Below, piece by piece: positions 7,216 to 15,103 of a stretch of 64,000 nucleotides of DNA; positions within the stretch are counted from its first letter, which is position 1, and every line of letters starts with the position of its first letter. Made by a program: the position numbers and the translations under genes. A model generated the notes under the pieces. That model was not told the origin of the DNA, did no database searches, and worked only from the letters and a program-made list of their open reading frames with translations. The stretch spans positions 186,001 to 250,000 of the forward strand of contig NZ_RWIR01000092.1 of the NCBI RefSeq assembly GCF_009764265.1, given 5' to 3'. The stretch is from Pseudomonas sp. PB101. GTDB lineage: Bacteria; Pseudomonadota; Gammaproteobacteria; Pseudomonadales; Pseudomonadaceae.

Positions 7216-8043
7216 TCATGGGAAAAAACGTCGTTGCAGCACCGTCAGCTGTTGAGTCTTCGGATCGTGCCCGACATCCGTGGCCAGGTGCAGTTCGCGA
7301 CCGCCCCGGTTCACCTGCACGCGGATCCGGTACCAGCGGCTATGGGTGCCAAGTCCGTGACTGCTCAAGCCCTGCCCGGAGAGTAACGGGTCCTGGGTAA
7401 ACGCCTGGACGCTCGCCCAAGGCGTTGTTGCGGCCTGCAGCGCCAGCGCATCGGCGGTCGCGGCATCCACCTCGCCGAGCGTTCTCAGCACCAGCGCTGG
7501 TGTGCTGTTGATGTTCAAGGCGGTGTCGGTGGGCAACAGCGCCACCCAAGGCTCCAGCCGCTGCAGCAGGCGAGCGTCGATGCCGGGCAGCAAACGCAGC
7601 TGGCTGAGTTCGCGCAACGGCCCGACCTGGCTGAGTTGCACGGGAGGCAGATCAAGCAGCTCGAGCAGGCGCGCCCATCGGTTGAGGGTGACCTGGTCCA
7701 CCTGCCCCTGGCGTAACAAAGCATTGAGATTGAAGCGTCCGGCAAGGTCATCGATATCGATAAGGATCTGCGCATCTTCAACGTCGAAACCCGGCGCCAT
7801 GGCTGTCCAGCCTTGAACCCGCTCGACGGGTTTTTTCGCGTCCTGCAACGCATCGCGCAACAGCATCAACGCCCAGGTTTCCCCGCCTGATGCGAGTTGC
7901 CGCAGCTGTATCTGCTGCAACTGTTGGCCGCTGCTTTGCAATGACAGATGGTGGCTGCGCAACAAGCCACCGGTGATCAACAGCGCCAGGCTCAGGACCA
8001 GCAATACACTGATCAAGGCAATGCCGCGCTGGTGCCCGTTCAT
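7216..8043 (-). CDS. gspK: Type II secretion minor pseudopilin GspK
   Basis: A 275-residue protein. The prepilin peptide MNGHQRG is followed by IALISVLLVLSLALLITG: cleavage after Gly and, as usual for GspK, no Glu at position 5. The large insert domain expected of GspK, which caps the pseudopilus tip with GspI and GspJ, is present (LNINSTPALVLRTLGEVDAATADAL). The start at 8041-8043 was chosen because it gives a short leader peptide and overlaps the gspJ stop by 4 nt; a longer upstream frame has no pilin-like leader. Confidence 0.92.
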   Translation of the reverse strand: MNGHQRGIALISVLLVLSLALLITGGLLRSHHLSLQSSGQQLQQIQLRQLASGGETWALMLLRDALQDAKKPVERVQGWTAMAPGFDVEDAQILIDIDDLAGRFNLNALLRQGQVDQVTLNRWARLLELLDLPPVQLSQVGPLRELSQLRLLPGIDARLLQRLEPWVALLPTDTALNINSTPALVLRTLGEVDAATADALALQAATTPWASVQAFTQDPLLSGQGLSSHGLGTHSRWYRIRVQVNRGGRELHLATDVGHDPKTQQLTVLQRRFFP

Positions 8044-8582
8044 GGCAGTGCACCCGGCATCGACAACACCCGACGAATCGATTCGAAGCGCCCGACCGAG
8101 ACTTGCACCTCCAGCGCCAAGGGCGGCTTCGCGTCCTGCCCGGTCGCCCAATGAGCGACCCAGCCAGACTGGCTGTCGAACAAGCGCCAGCTCAACTCGC
8201 GCACACCTGCCAGCAGCTTTTGCCGCTGCACGAGTTCTGAGCCTTCGCCCTGGCTTTCGCGCCACAGCACATCGCCGTCGAGTCGGTAGGTCAACGTCTG
8301 GCGCTCACTGCGCGGTTGATCCAGAGGGTTGCGCCAGTGACTGCGCTGGAACTGCAGAAGCGGCGGTGCGAGCACCATCGGCTGCGCAGTGACATGCAGC
8401 AAGTCGCGCTCGATCACCGCCACCGCTCGTTGCAGGCTCCTGAGTTCTCGCTCGTGGGCCGTCACGCCCTGTTGCACCCGCACCACGCTATCGAACAAAC
8501 CCCAACTGGCCAGCCCGAGCACGGCGAAGATCGCCAGGGCGATGACCAGTTCCAGCAGGGTGAATCCGCGCTGCTTACTCAT
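8040..8582 (-). CDS. gspJ: Type II secretion minor pseudopilin GspJ
   Basis: A 180-residue protein. The leader MSKQRG is followed by FTLLELVIALAIFAVLG, a class III prepilin signal with Glu5. The C-terminal part, with TLTYRLDGDVLWRES and LSWRLFDSQSGWV, matches GspJ. It forms the tip complex with GspI and GspK and is processed by a prepilin peptidase (PilD/GspO) encoded elsewhere. The start at 8580-8582 lies just inside the end of gspI (overlap of 8 nt). Confidence 0.92.
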   Translation of the reverse strand: MSKQRGFTLLELVIALAIFAVLGLASWGLFDSVVRVQQGVTAHERELRSLQRAVAVIERDLLHVTAQPMVLAPPLLQFQRSHWRNPLDQPRSERQTLTYRLDGDVLWRESQGEGSELVQRQKLLAGVRELSWRLFDSQSGWVAHWATGQDAKPPLALEVQVSVGRFESIRRVLSMPGALP

Positions 8583-8958
8583 GGGCGACAGGTATCCAGC
8601 CACTGCCACGATACAAGGGGTGCGTACTGTCCGAAGGGCTGACCTGTATGTCGACTTGGAGCAAGCGAGGGTCAGCGGTGGCGCTGATGTGTTGATGCAG
8701 CACCCAGTCACGCTGGTCCATCGATACGAGCTGTTGTTGCTGCCCGACCACCAACCCGGCTTGCAGGCGCAACTCGTTCAAGCGGTTGTCCGCCAGCCAG
8801 GCCGCGAACAGGCGCGCCTCAACGGCGCCGCGCTGCTTCACCACGTATTGACTGGCCGAGAGCACGGCGGCCGCCAGTGTCGCAAAGACCGCCAGGGCCA
8901 CCATGATTTCCAATAGCGTGAAACCGCCCATGGCGGATCGCGATCGCGAGCTAGTCAT
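8575..8958 (-). CDS. gspI: Type II secretion minor pseudopilin GspI
   Basis: About 127 residues. The prepilin signal is MGG followed by FTLLEIMVALAVFATLAAA with Glu5. The body has AAWLADNRLNELRLQ, characteristic of GspI. The start taken is ATG 8956-8958, which overlaps the gspH stop by 8 nt; starts at 8973 and 8931 are also in frame and possible. GspI starts assembly of the pseudopilus tip. Confidence 0.9.
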   Translation of the reverse strand: MTSSRSRSAMGGFTLLEIMVALAVFATLAAAVLSASQYVVKQRGAVEARLFAAWLADNRLNELRLQAGLVVGQQQQLVSMDQRDWVLHQHISATADPRLLQVDIQVSPSDSTHPLYRGSGWIPVAHE

Positions 8959-9418
8959 CGATCGCCACTTCACTGAGGCCGTCTCCGGACAGGCTCAGCC
9001 AGTTGCGGTTGCTGGACTCAAAAATCAGAGTGAAGACACTGGTTTCATCGTTGCTGAACATCAGCAACTGCGGCGGCCCTCCGTCAGCGTCCAGCTCTAC
9101 CCAATAGCCCTCCAGTTGCAAACGTAATCGCACGCTCAGGGGCCAGTCAGTCAGCGCTCCCACCGGCTCCCAGCCGCGAACACCCAGGCGCATCACCCGG
9201 TGACCATCGGTACTCAACCGCAAGCCATATTCCTGGCCCTCGAACACCGCACGCTCGCGCAATTGATGAATCACCTGCACCATCACCTCGGCTTCCTGCC
9301 TGACCTGGCGCGCCGGACTGCCCCCACCGGCATAGCTCACCATGCCCAGCAAAACACCGACCATGACAATCACGATCATCAATTCCAGCAGGGTAAATCC
9401 CCGGCAACGGCAGCCCAC
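8951..9418 (-). CDS. gspH: Type II secretion minor pseudopilin GspH
   Basis: A 155-residue protein. The short leader MGCRCRG is followed by FTLLELMIVIVMVGVLLG, a prepilin signal with Glu5. The body, with QVIHQLRERAVFEGQEYGLRL and RGWEPV, is typical of GspH. It starts with GTG at 9416-9418, 3 nt after the gspG stop. GspH links the tip complex to the GspG shaft. Confidence 0.92.
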   Translation of the reverse strand: MGCRCRGFTLLELMIVIVMVGVLLGMVSYAGGGSPARQVRQEAEVMVQVIHQLRERAVFEGQEYGLRLSTDGHRVMRLGVRGWEPVGALTDWPLSVRLRLQLEGYWVELDADGGPPQLLMFSNDETSVFTLIFESSNRNWLSLSGDGLSEVAIDD

Positions 9419-9421
9419 GAT

Positions 9422-9877
9422 TCAATTACCCCAATTGCCGATTTCGGCTGCAAACCCTTCACCGCCTGCCACGCCATCGGCACCCAGGGAATACAGGTCG
9501 TAAGTACCATTGGCCGATCGCACACCCGGGTTGAGGTATTGATATGGTGTGTTCCAAGGGTCGACCGGCATGCTCTTGAGGTAACCCTGAGGGTTCCAGC
9601 CACGCGCCGCGGGCAATCCGGAGGGACGTTTGACCAGCGCTTCAAGGCCCTGCTGGGTCGAAGGGTAATGGGCGTTGTCGAGGCGATACATTTCCAGGGC
9701 GGTGGCGATGGCCTGGATATCGATCCTGGCGGCGGTGACCTTGGCCTGGTCGGGGCGGCTCATGAACTGCGGCACCACAATGGCCCCAAGCACGCCGATG
9801 ATGACCACCACCACCATGATTTCGATCAGGGTAAAACCGCGTTGCGCGCGGGGAAGGTTTTTACGGACAGGTTGCAT
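9422..9877 (-). CDS. gspG: Type II secretion major pseudopilin GspG
   Basis: A 151-residue protein. The leader MQPVRKNLPRAQRG is followed by FTLIEIMVVVVIIGVLGAI, a strong prepilin signal. The body has the GspG hallmarks YRLDNAHYPSTQQGL and DPWNTPYQY, and the C-terminal SLGADG region that binds calcium in the family. It is the main subunit of the pseudopilus that pushes substrates through the GspD channel. Confidence 0.96.
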   Translation of the reverse strand: MQPVRKNLPRAQRGFTLIEIMVVVVIIGVLGAIVVPQFMSRPDQAKVTAARIDIQAIATALEMYRLDNAHYPSTQQGLEALVKRPSGLPAARGWNPQGYLKSMPVDPWNTPYQYLNPGVRSANGTYDLYSLGADGVAGGEGFAAEIGNWGN

Positions 9878-9880
9878 GGG

Positions 9881-11089
9881 TCAATTCACCAATTGGTTGA
9901 GGCTGAGAATCGGGAGCAGGATGGCCATGACGATCAGCAGCACGACGCCGCCCATCAGCACCAGCATGGCCGGCTCGAACAGGCTCACCACCAGCGCAAT
10001 GCGCGCGGCGAGGCTGCTTTCCTGTTGTTCGGCGGCCCGGGCCAGCATGCGGTCGAGTTCGCCTGCACGTTCGCCGCTGGCGATCATGTGCAGCATCATC
10101 GGCGGGATGTCACCGCTCAGTTCCAGACCGCGGGTCAGCGTTCCACCCTCGCGTACGGAACAGGCGACCTCGACCATCCGTGCGCGGATGGTCAGGTTGC
10201 CAATGACCGCAGCGGAAATTTCCAGTGCATCCACCAAAGGCACGGCACTTTTGCCGAGGATCGCCAGGGTGCTGGCAAACCGCGCGGCTTCCATGGCGCG
10301 CAGCACTTCACCGATGACGGGCGCATTCAGCACCCATCGATGCCAGCGCAGGCGCCACTGCGGTTGCTGCCAGCTCCAGCGCCATAGGCCAGCCAGCGTT
10401 GCCAGCACGCCCAGCAACAACAGGAAATGGTTGCGCAGGCCATTGCTCACGCTGATCAGTGCCTGGGTCAACCAGGGCAATGGCTGGCCGCTGTCGACGA
10501 AGATCTTCACCACATCCGGCACCACGTAGCCGAGCAGAAAACCGACGATCGCCACGCTGGCCAACATCAGGATCAACGGGTACACCAGGGCCATCTGGAT
10601 CTTTTGCCGCGAGGCCTGGCGGGCTTGTGTGTAGGCCGCCAATTGCTCCAGCACATGGCCCAAATGCCCGGAGCGTTCGCCGGCGGCCACGGTGGCGCGA
10701 AACAGTTCGGGGAAGGCCTTGGGGAATTGCCCCAATGCCGAGGCCAGGGCATGGCCTTCCATCACCCGGCTCCTGACCGCCGAGAGCAGGCCTGCGACCT
10801 TGCGTTTTGCGCTCTGTTTCGCCACCGCTTCGAGTGCTTCTTCCAGTGGTAGCCCGGCCTGAACCAGCGTTGACAGTTGCAACGTCAACAACGCCAGATC
10901 AGCCGCACTCAGGCGTCCACCGCGAGACTGTTTGCCGGCGCCGCTGCCGGCCCGAACCTCGATCAACACACGCGGCCACACGCCGCGCTCACGCAACAGC
11001 TGTCGCGCATGACGAGGGCCATCGGCCTCCAGGCGTCCCTTGCAGGGTCGGCCCTGGGCATCCAGGGCGCGGTAGTCGAAGGTTGGCAT
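9881..11089 (-). CDS. gspF: Type II secretion inner-membrane protein GspF
   Basis: A 402-residue protein. The N-terminus MPTFDYRALDAQGRPCKG is followed by two repeated cytoplasmic helical domains (around 70-165 and 275-370) and three membrane segments (around 170, 220 and 375). The motifs QLSTLVQAGLPLEEAL and ASGERAGELDRML belong to the GspF/PilC family. It forms the assembly platform with GspL, GspM and GspE. Confidence 0.95.
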   Translation of the reverse strand: MPTFDYRALDAQGRPCKGRLEADGPRHARQLLRERGVWPRVLIEVRAGSGAGKQSRGGRLSAADLALLTLQLSTLVQAGLPLEEALEAVAKQSAKRKVAGLLSAVRSRVMEGHALASALGQFPKAFPELFRATVAAGERSGHLGHVLEQLAAYTQARQASRQKIQMALVYPLILMLASVAIVGFLLGYVVPDVVKIFVDSGQPLPWLTQALISVSNGLRNHFLLLLGVLATLAGLWRWSWQQPQWRLRWHRWVLNAPVIGEVLRAMEAARFASTLAILGKSAVPLVDALEISAAVIGNLTIRARMVEVACSVREGGTLTRGLELSGDIPPMMLHMIASGERAGELDRMLARAAEQQESSLAARIALVVSLFEPAMLVLMGGVVLLIVMAILLPILSLNQLVN

Positions 11090-11092
11090 CGG

Positions 11093-12565
11093 TCAGCTCT
11101 CCTGGGTCACGCGCAGCAGCTCATCGAGGCTGGTCAAACCTTCCAGCACCCGCTGGCGCCCGTCCTGGAACAAGCTGCGCGAGTACTTGCGCGTTTCATC
11201 GACGAGGGCATGCTCACTGGCACCCTGGTGGATCAGCGCCGAGACGGCGGGCGTCACGCTGATCAGTTCGTAAATGCCGATGCGCCCTCGGTAGCCGTGC
11301 TGGCACTGTGCACAGCCCGCGGCTTTGAACAGGGTGTGCGGCGTGGCCGTGTCGAGCCCCAGGCGCTGGCAGGCCGCCGCATCGGCGAGGTACGCAACCT
11401 TGCAATGAGGACACAGGGTGCGCAGCAGGCGCTGGGCCAGAATGCCCACCAGCGAGGAGGCCAACAGGTAGGCATCGACCCCCATGTCGACCAGCCGCGT
11501 GACGGCGCCCACCGCACTGTTGGTGTGCAAGGTCGACAGCACCAGATGCCCGGTCAACGACGCTTGCACAGCGATCTCGGCGGTTTCGCGGTCGCGGATT
11601 TCGCCGACCATCACCACGTCCGGGTCCTGACGCAAAATCGCCCGCAGGCCGCGGGCAAAGGTCATGTCGACTTTCGGGTTGACCGGCATCTGGCCGACGC
11701 CGGGCAGGTGATACTCGATCGGGTCTTCGACCGTGAGAATGTTGCGGGTCTGGTCATTCAGGCTGCTCAACGCGGCGTACAGGCTGGTGGTCTTGCCGGA
11801 GCCGGTCGGCCCGGTGACCAGCAGGATGCCGTGGGGTTTGCCCAACAACTGAAGCAGGGTCGCGAGGGTATCGTCCGGCATGCCCAGCCGCTGCAGGTCC
11901 AGGCGCCCGGCCTGTTTGTCGAGCAGGCGCAGCACCACCCGCTCACCGTGAGCCGAAGGCAGCGTCGAGACCCGCACATCGACTTCATGCCCGGCCAGAC
12001 GCAAGGCCATTCGCCCGTCCTGGGGTACGCGCTTTTCCGCGATGTCCAGGCGCGCCATGACCTTGATCCGCGACACCAGCAGCGTCGCCAGTTCGCGTTT
12101 GGGCCTGAGCATTTCACGCAGCTGGCCATCGACCCGCATGCGCACCGACAGGTACTGTTCGAAGGTTTCCAGATGCACGTCCGAGGCGTGCTCGCGCACC
12201 GCTTCGCCGAGCAGCGCGTTGATCAGGCGAATGATCGGCGCATCGCCCTGCTGCTCCAACAAGTCGGCGGTTTGCGGCACCTGATCGACCAGGCTGAGCA
12301 AGTCCAGCTCTTCGTCCAGCCCCTGGGCTACCTGCTCCACTGCGCTCTGTCCCTCGCGATAGGCTGCCGCCAGACGTGAGGCGTACTCAGCGGCGTCGAC
12401 GATGACAAACGGCAGGGTCGGCCCGCACACCCGGCGCGCTTCTGACAATGCACTGAGCGGTGCATCGCTGCGCAGGGCAAGCCGCAGGTCGTCGCCGTCA
12501 CGCTCCAGCAACACACCAAAGCGCCGGGCGAAGCCGAAGGGCAATTGCTCGCAGCGTTCACTCAT
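11093..12565 (-). CDS. gspE: Type II secretion ATPase GspE
   Basis: A 490-residue ATPase. Walker A GPTGSGKTT lies near residue 260, with an Asp box, a Walker B region (QDPDVVMVGEIRD) and a His box (TGHLVLSTLHTNSA). A tetracysteine zinc site, CPHC...CAQC (about 395-430), is typical of GspE. The start MSERCEQLPFGF at 12563-12565 overlaps the gspD stop; a 14-codon upstream extension is unlikely. It powers pseudopilus extension from the cytoplasm. Confidence 0.96.
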   Translation of the reverse strand: MSERCEQLPFGFARRFGVLLERDGDDLRLALRSDAPLSALSEARRVCGPTLPFVIVDAAEYASRLAAAYREGQSAVEQVAQGLDEELDLLSLVDQVPQTADLLEQQGDAPIIRLINALLGEAVREHASDVHLETFEQYLSVRMRVDGQLREMLRPKRELATLLVSRIKVMARLDIAEKRVPQDGRMALRLAGHEVDVRVSTLPSAHGERVVLRLLDKQAGRLDLQRLGMPDDTLATLLQLLGKPHGILLVTGPTGSGKTTSLYAALSSLNDQTRNILTVEDPIEYHLPGVGQMPVNPKVDMTFARGLRAILRQDPDVVMVGEIRDRETAEIAVQASLTGHLVLSTLHTNSAVGAVTRLVDMGVDAYLLASSLVGILAQRLLRTLCPHCKVAYLADAAACQRLGLDTATPHTLFKAAGCAQCQHGYRGRIGIYELISVTPAVSALIHQGASEHALVDETRKYSRSLFQDGRQRVLEGLTSLDELLRVTQES

Positions 12566-12569
12566 GGCC

Positions 12570-14501
12570 TTACTGCGCCTTGCCGCGCAAGTCGAACACC
12601 GGTGCATCCGTGGCCGGCTCGAACAACCCGCGCGCCTCGGATGGCAGCAACAGCGAGTTGTTTTCCCCCGCCCCTGATTTGCTCAAGTCACGCAGTGCGT
12701 TGTAACGCTGCTGGCTGACCTGGGACAGGTCCTCCTTGCTGCGCACGATGGTCGGGCGCAGGAACACCATCAGGTTGCTTTTGGTCTGGGTGTCGCGGGT
12801 CCAGCGGAACAACGCGCCCAGATAAGGAATGTCGCGCAGCAGCGGCACGCCGCTTTTCTGGGTGCGCACGCTGTCGCGGATCAGGCCGCCGATCACGATG
12901 ATTTCGCCATCGTCGGCGAGGATGGTGCTTTTGAGCGCTCGCTTATTGGTGATCAGGTCCGAGGAGTCGATGCCCGACACCGAAGGCGCGATATCCGACA
13001 CTTCCTGCTCGACCTCCAGGCGCAAGGTCGAGCCTTCGTTGATGTAAGGCTTGATCTTCAGGCTGATGCCGACGTCCTTGCGTTCCACGGTGGTAAAGGG
13101 ATTCTCCGCACCGTTGCTGTTGGTGGCGTAGGAACCGGTCTTGAACGGCACGTTCTGGCCGACGATGATTTCCGCTTCCTGATTGTCCAGGGTCAACAGG
13201 CTCGGCGTGGACAACAGGTTGCTGTGGGTATTGCTGGCCAGGGCCGAAATCAGCGCACCGAAACGGTCGCTGCCCAGTTGCAGGATCGCCCCTTCCGGCG
13301 CCGATCGTTTCTCGTCGAACTTCAGCCCGCCGACAATCGGAATGTCGGTGCCGGGAAAATTGATGAAGCCCTTTGCATCGCCTGTGCGGAGGTTCCACTG
13401 CACACCGACGGCTTCGGCGATATCACCGGAAATTTCGACGATGGCGGCATGGATCAACACCTGGGCCCGCGGCTGGTCCAGTTGGCGCACGATGCTTTCA
13501 ATGGTCCGCAGCTGTGCCGGCTCGGCAATCACCACCAGCGCGTTCTGGCTTTCGTCGGCCTTGATCATGAAGGCTGCAGTGCCGGACATGTCCCGTGTGC
13601 CGCCGACGGCGGGCGCCGGTTTTCTGCCCTGCCCCATCGACTCCAGAATCTCGGCCAGTTGCTTGGCATCGCTGTGCCGCAGGCGAATCACCCGCGCATT
13701 GTCGAGGGTCGTGGTGGCCGGCGTATCGAGACCACGGGCCAGTTCGATCAGGCGCTGGCGAACGGCAGGCGGGCCAATGAAAATCAGGCGATTGGTCCTG
13801 GCGTCAGCCAGCACCTGTATTGCCGACTCGGCACTGCGCTTGCCCATGGAGGCCTCGATCACCGGCGCGACATCGCCGGCCTGGGCATGCTTGAGCTGAA
13901 CCACCGCGTGCAGGTTGTTCTGACCGGAGTCCAGCTCGCGGATCACCCGGGCAATACGCTTCACATTGGCAGCCGTATCGGTCAGCACCAACGCGTTGGC
14001 CGACACCGAAGGGCCGACATAACCATTGGCAGACACCAACGGTCGCACCAGCCCGGCAATATCGGAGGCGCTGCTGGTATTCAGGCCTATGACTTCGGTC
14101 ACGAACTGCGACGCCGTGGTGGTTTTTACCGTGCCCTGGCCGGCCCGTGTCCTGGCCTCGGCGACCGGAGCGATGAGAATCCGGTCGCCTTCATCGATCA
14201 CCGTGAAGTTGTGGGCGTCGAGCACCGAATAGAACAGCCGGCGTACCCCTTCACGATCGAGGGCCTGCCGGGACATGACCGTGACACGCCCGGAGACCTT
14301 TGGGTCCAGCACTACCGTGGTCCCGAGAATGTTGGAGATCTCTTCGACGATGTCGCGCAGCTCCGCGTTGTTCATCGCCAGTTGCCATTTTTCTTCGGCG
14401 CCTTGCAACGTGCCCGGAAAGGCTGCGGCCGCCAAGACGGCAAGCAGAAGCATGGCGCGCAAACACTGCGCACCGGCGAAGCTGTTCATGAGATTGATCA
14501 C
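12570..14501 (-). CDS. gspD: Type II secretion outer-membrane secretin GspD
   Basis: A 643-residue protein with a signal peptide (cleavage near LQGA-EEK), an N0 domain (about 38-110), three N1-N3 repeats (to about 345) and the C-terminal secretin domain (about 390-600) with the signature VPLLRDIPYLGALF. GTG 14499-14501 overlaps the gspC stop (GTGA); ATG 14487-14489 is an equally plausible start. It forms the 15-mer outer-membrane channel. No pilotin gene lies nearby, so it may assemble with an unlinked pilotin or none. Confidence 0.96.
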   Translation of the reverse strand: MINLMNSFAGAQCLRAMLLLAVLAAAAFPGTLQGAEEKWQLAMNNAELRDIVEEISNILGTTVVLDPKVSGRVTVMSRQALDREGVRRLFYSVLDAHNFTVIDEGDRILIAPVAEARTRAGQGTVKTTTASQFVTEVIGLNTSSASDIAGLVRPLVSANGYVGPSVSANALVLTDTAANVKRIARVIRELDSGQNNLHAVVQLKHAQAGDVAPVIEASMGKRSAESAIQVLADARTNRLIFIGPPAVRQRLIELARGLDTPATTTLDNARVIRLRHSDAKQLAEILESMGQGRKPAPAVGGTRDMSGTAAFMIKADESQNALVVIAEPAQLRTIESIVRQLDQPRAQVLIHAAIVEISGDIAEAVGVQWNLRTGDAKGFINFPGTDIPIVGGLKFDEKRSAPEGAILQLGSDRFGALISALASNTHSNLLSTPSLLTLDNQEAEIIVGQNVPFKTGSYATNSNGAENPFTTVERKDVGISLKIKPYINEGSTLRLEVEQEVSDIAPSVSGIDSSDLITNKRALKSTILADDGEIIVIGGLIRDSVRTQKSGVPLLRDIPYLGALFRWTRDTQTKSNLMVFLRPTIVRSKEDLSQVSQQRYNALRDLSKSGAGENNSLLLPSEARGLFEPATDAPVFDLRGKAQ

Positions 14502-15034
14502 TCTGGTTGCCCGGGGAACGGGCGTAAAAAACGCGTGGTCGTGGTAACGGGTCGAGAGTCGACGGATGATTCGAGTGCCTTCAGAAAACGTGCTTCAGAG
14601 GGTGCGAGCGTCAGCAGCTCTTCTCGCCCCTTGTTCCACAGCGCGACCTGACGGGGCTCGATACGACGCAGGACGCTGCCGCCAGGCAATTGCTCACCCA
14701 CTTGATAGAGTCGTGAGCCTTGAGCATTGGCCAGCAGTGCCTTGGATGATCCGGTGCTGACAAAGCTTGCTTGCAAGGTCAGCGGCTCGGCACTGGGCCG
14801 CGGCGTGGCCTGCGTCGTCAGGCCGAACACGATGGCAATCGATGCTGCCTCCAGCGGCTCGCGTGCAGGCACCATCTGCAAGGGGGCGATGTCGTCCGGC
14901 GGTGTCGCCAGACGCTCGCGAAACTGCCTTTCCTGCCACACCAGAAACACCGCAACGGCCACTGGCAAGGTGAGCCAGCAAACGCTGCTCAGGCATGCCC
15001 GAAAGCGTTGTCGGGAGAGATTAGAAACCTTCAT
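14498..15034 (-). CDS. gspC: Type II secretion protein GspC
   Basis: A 178-residue protein with a basic N-terminus, one membrane segment (about 17-35) and a periplasmic homology region with TLQASFVSTG and LYQVGEQLPGGSVLRRIEP. It ends soon after, without a PDZ or coiled-coil domain, so it is a short GspC like XcpP-type variants. GspC connects the inner-membrane platform to GspD and helps choose substrates. It is the first gene of the gspC-M operon. Confidence 0.9.
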   Translation of the reverse strand: MKVSNLSRQRFRACLSSVCWLTLPVAVAVFLVWQERQFRERLATPPDDIAPLQMVPAREPLEAASIAIVFGLTTQATPRPSAEPLTLQASFVSTGSSKALLANAQGSRLYQVGEQLPGGSVLRRIEPRQVALWNKGREELLTLAPSEARFLKALESSVDSRPVTTTTRFLRPFPGQPE

Positions 15035-15060
15035 TTTTCAACTCGGTAATCAACCGCCGG

Positions 15061-15090
15061 GCTTCAGGCGACCTTGATGTCACCTGAAGC
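15061..15090 (-). terminator. Stem-loop between the LPMO gene and gspC
   Basis: As minus-strand RNA, GCTTCAGGTGAC pairs with GTCGCCTGAAGC over 12 bp (one G-U) around a 6-nt loop. No T-tract follows, so it is not a canonical intrinsic terminator. It could be a partial terminator or a 3' stabiliser that lowers gsp transcription relative to the upstream LPMO gene. Confidence 0.5.
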
Positions 15091-15103
15091 CAGCTGCGAG
15101 GAC

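Noticed and set aside
10877..14651. Long plus-strand frames of 475-500 codons across gspF, gspE and gspD
   Set aside because: Antisense shadows of intact gsp genes with no protein-like features.
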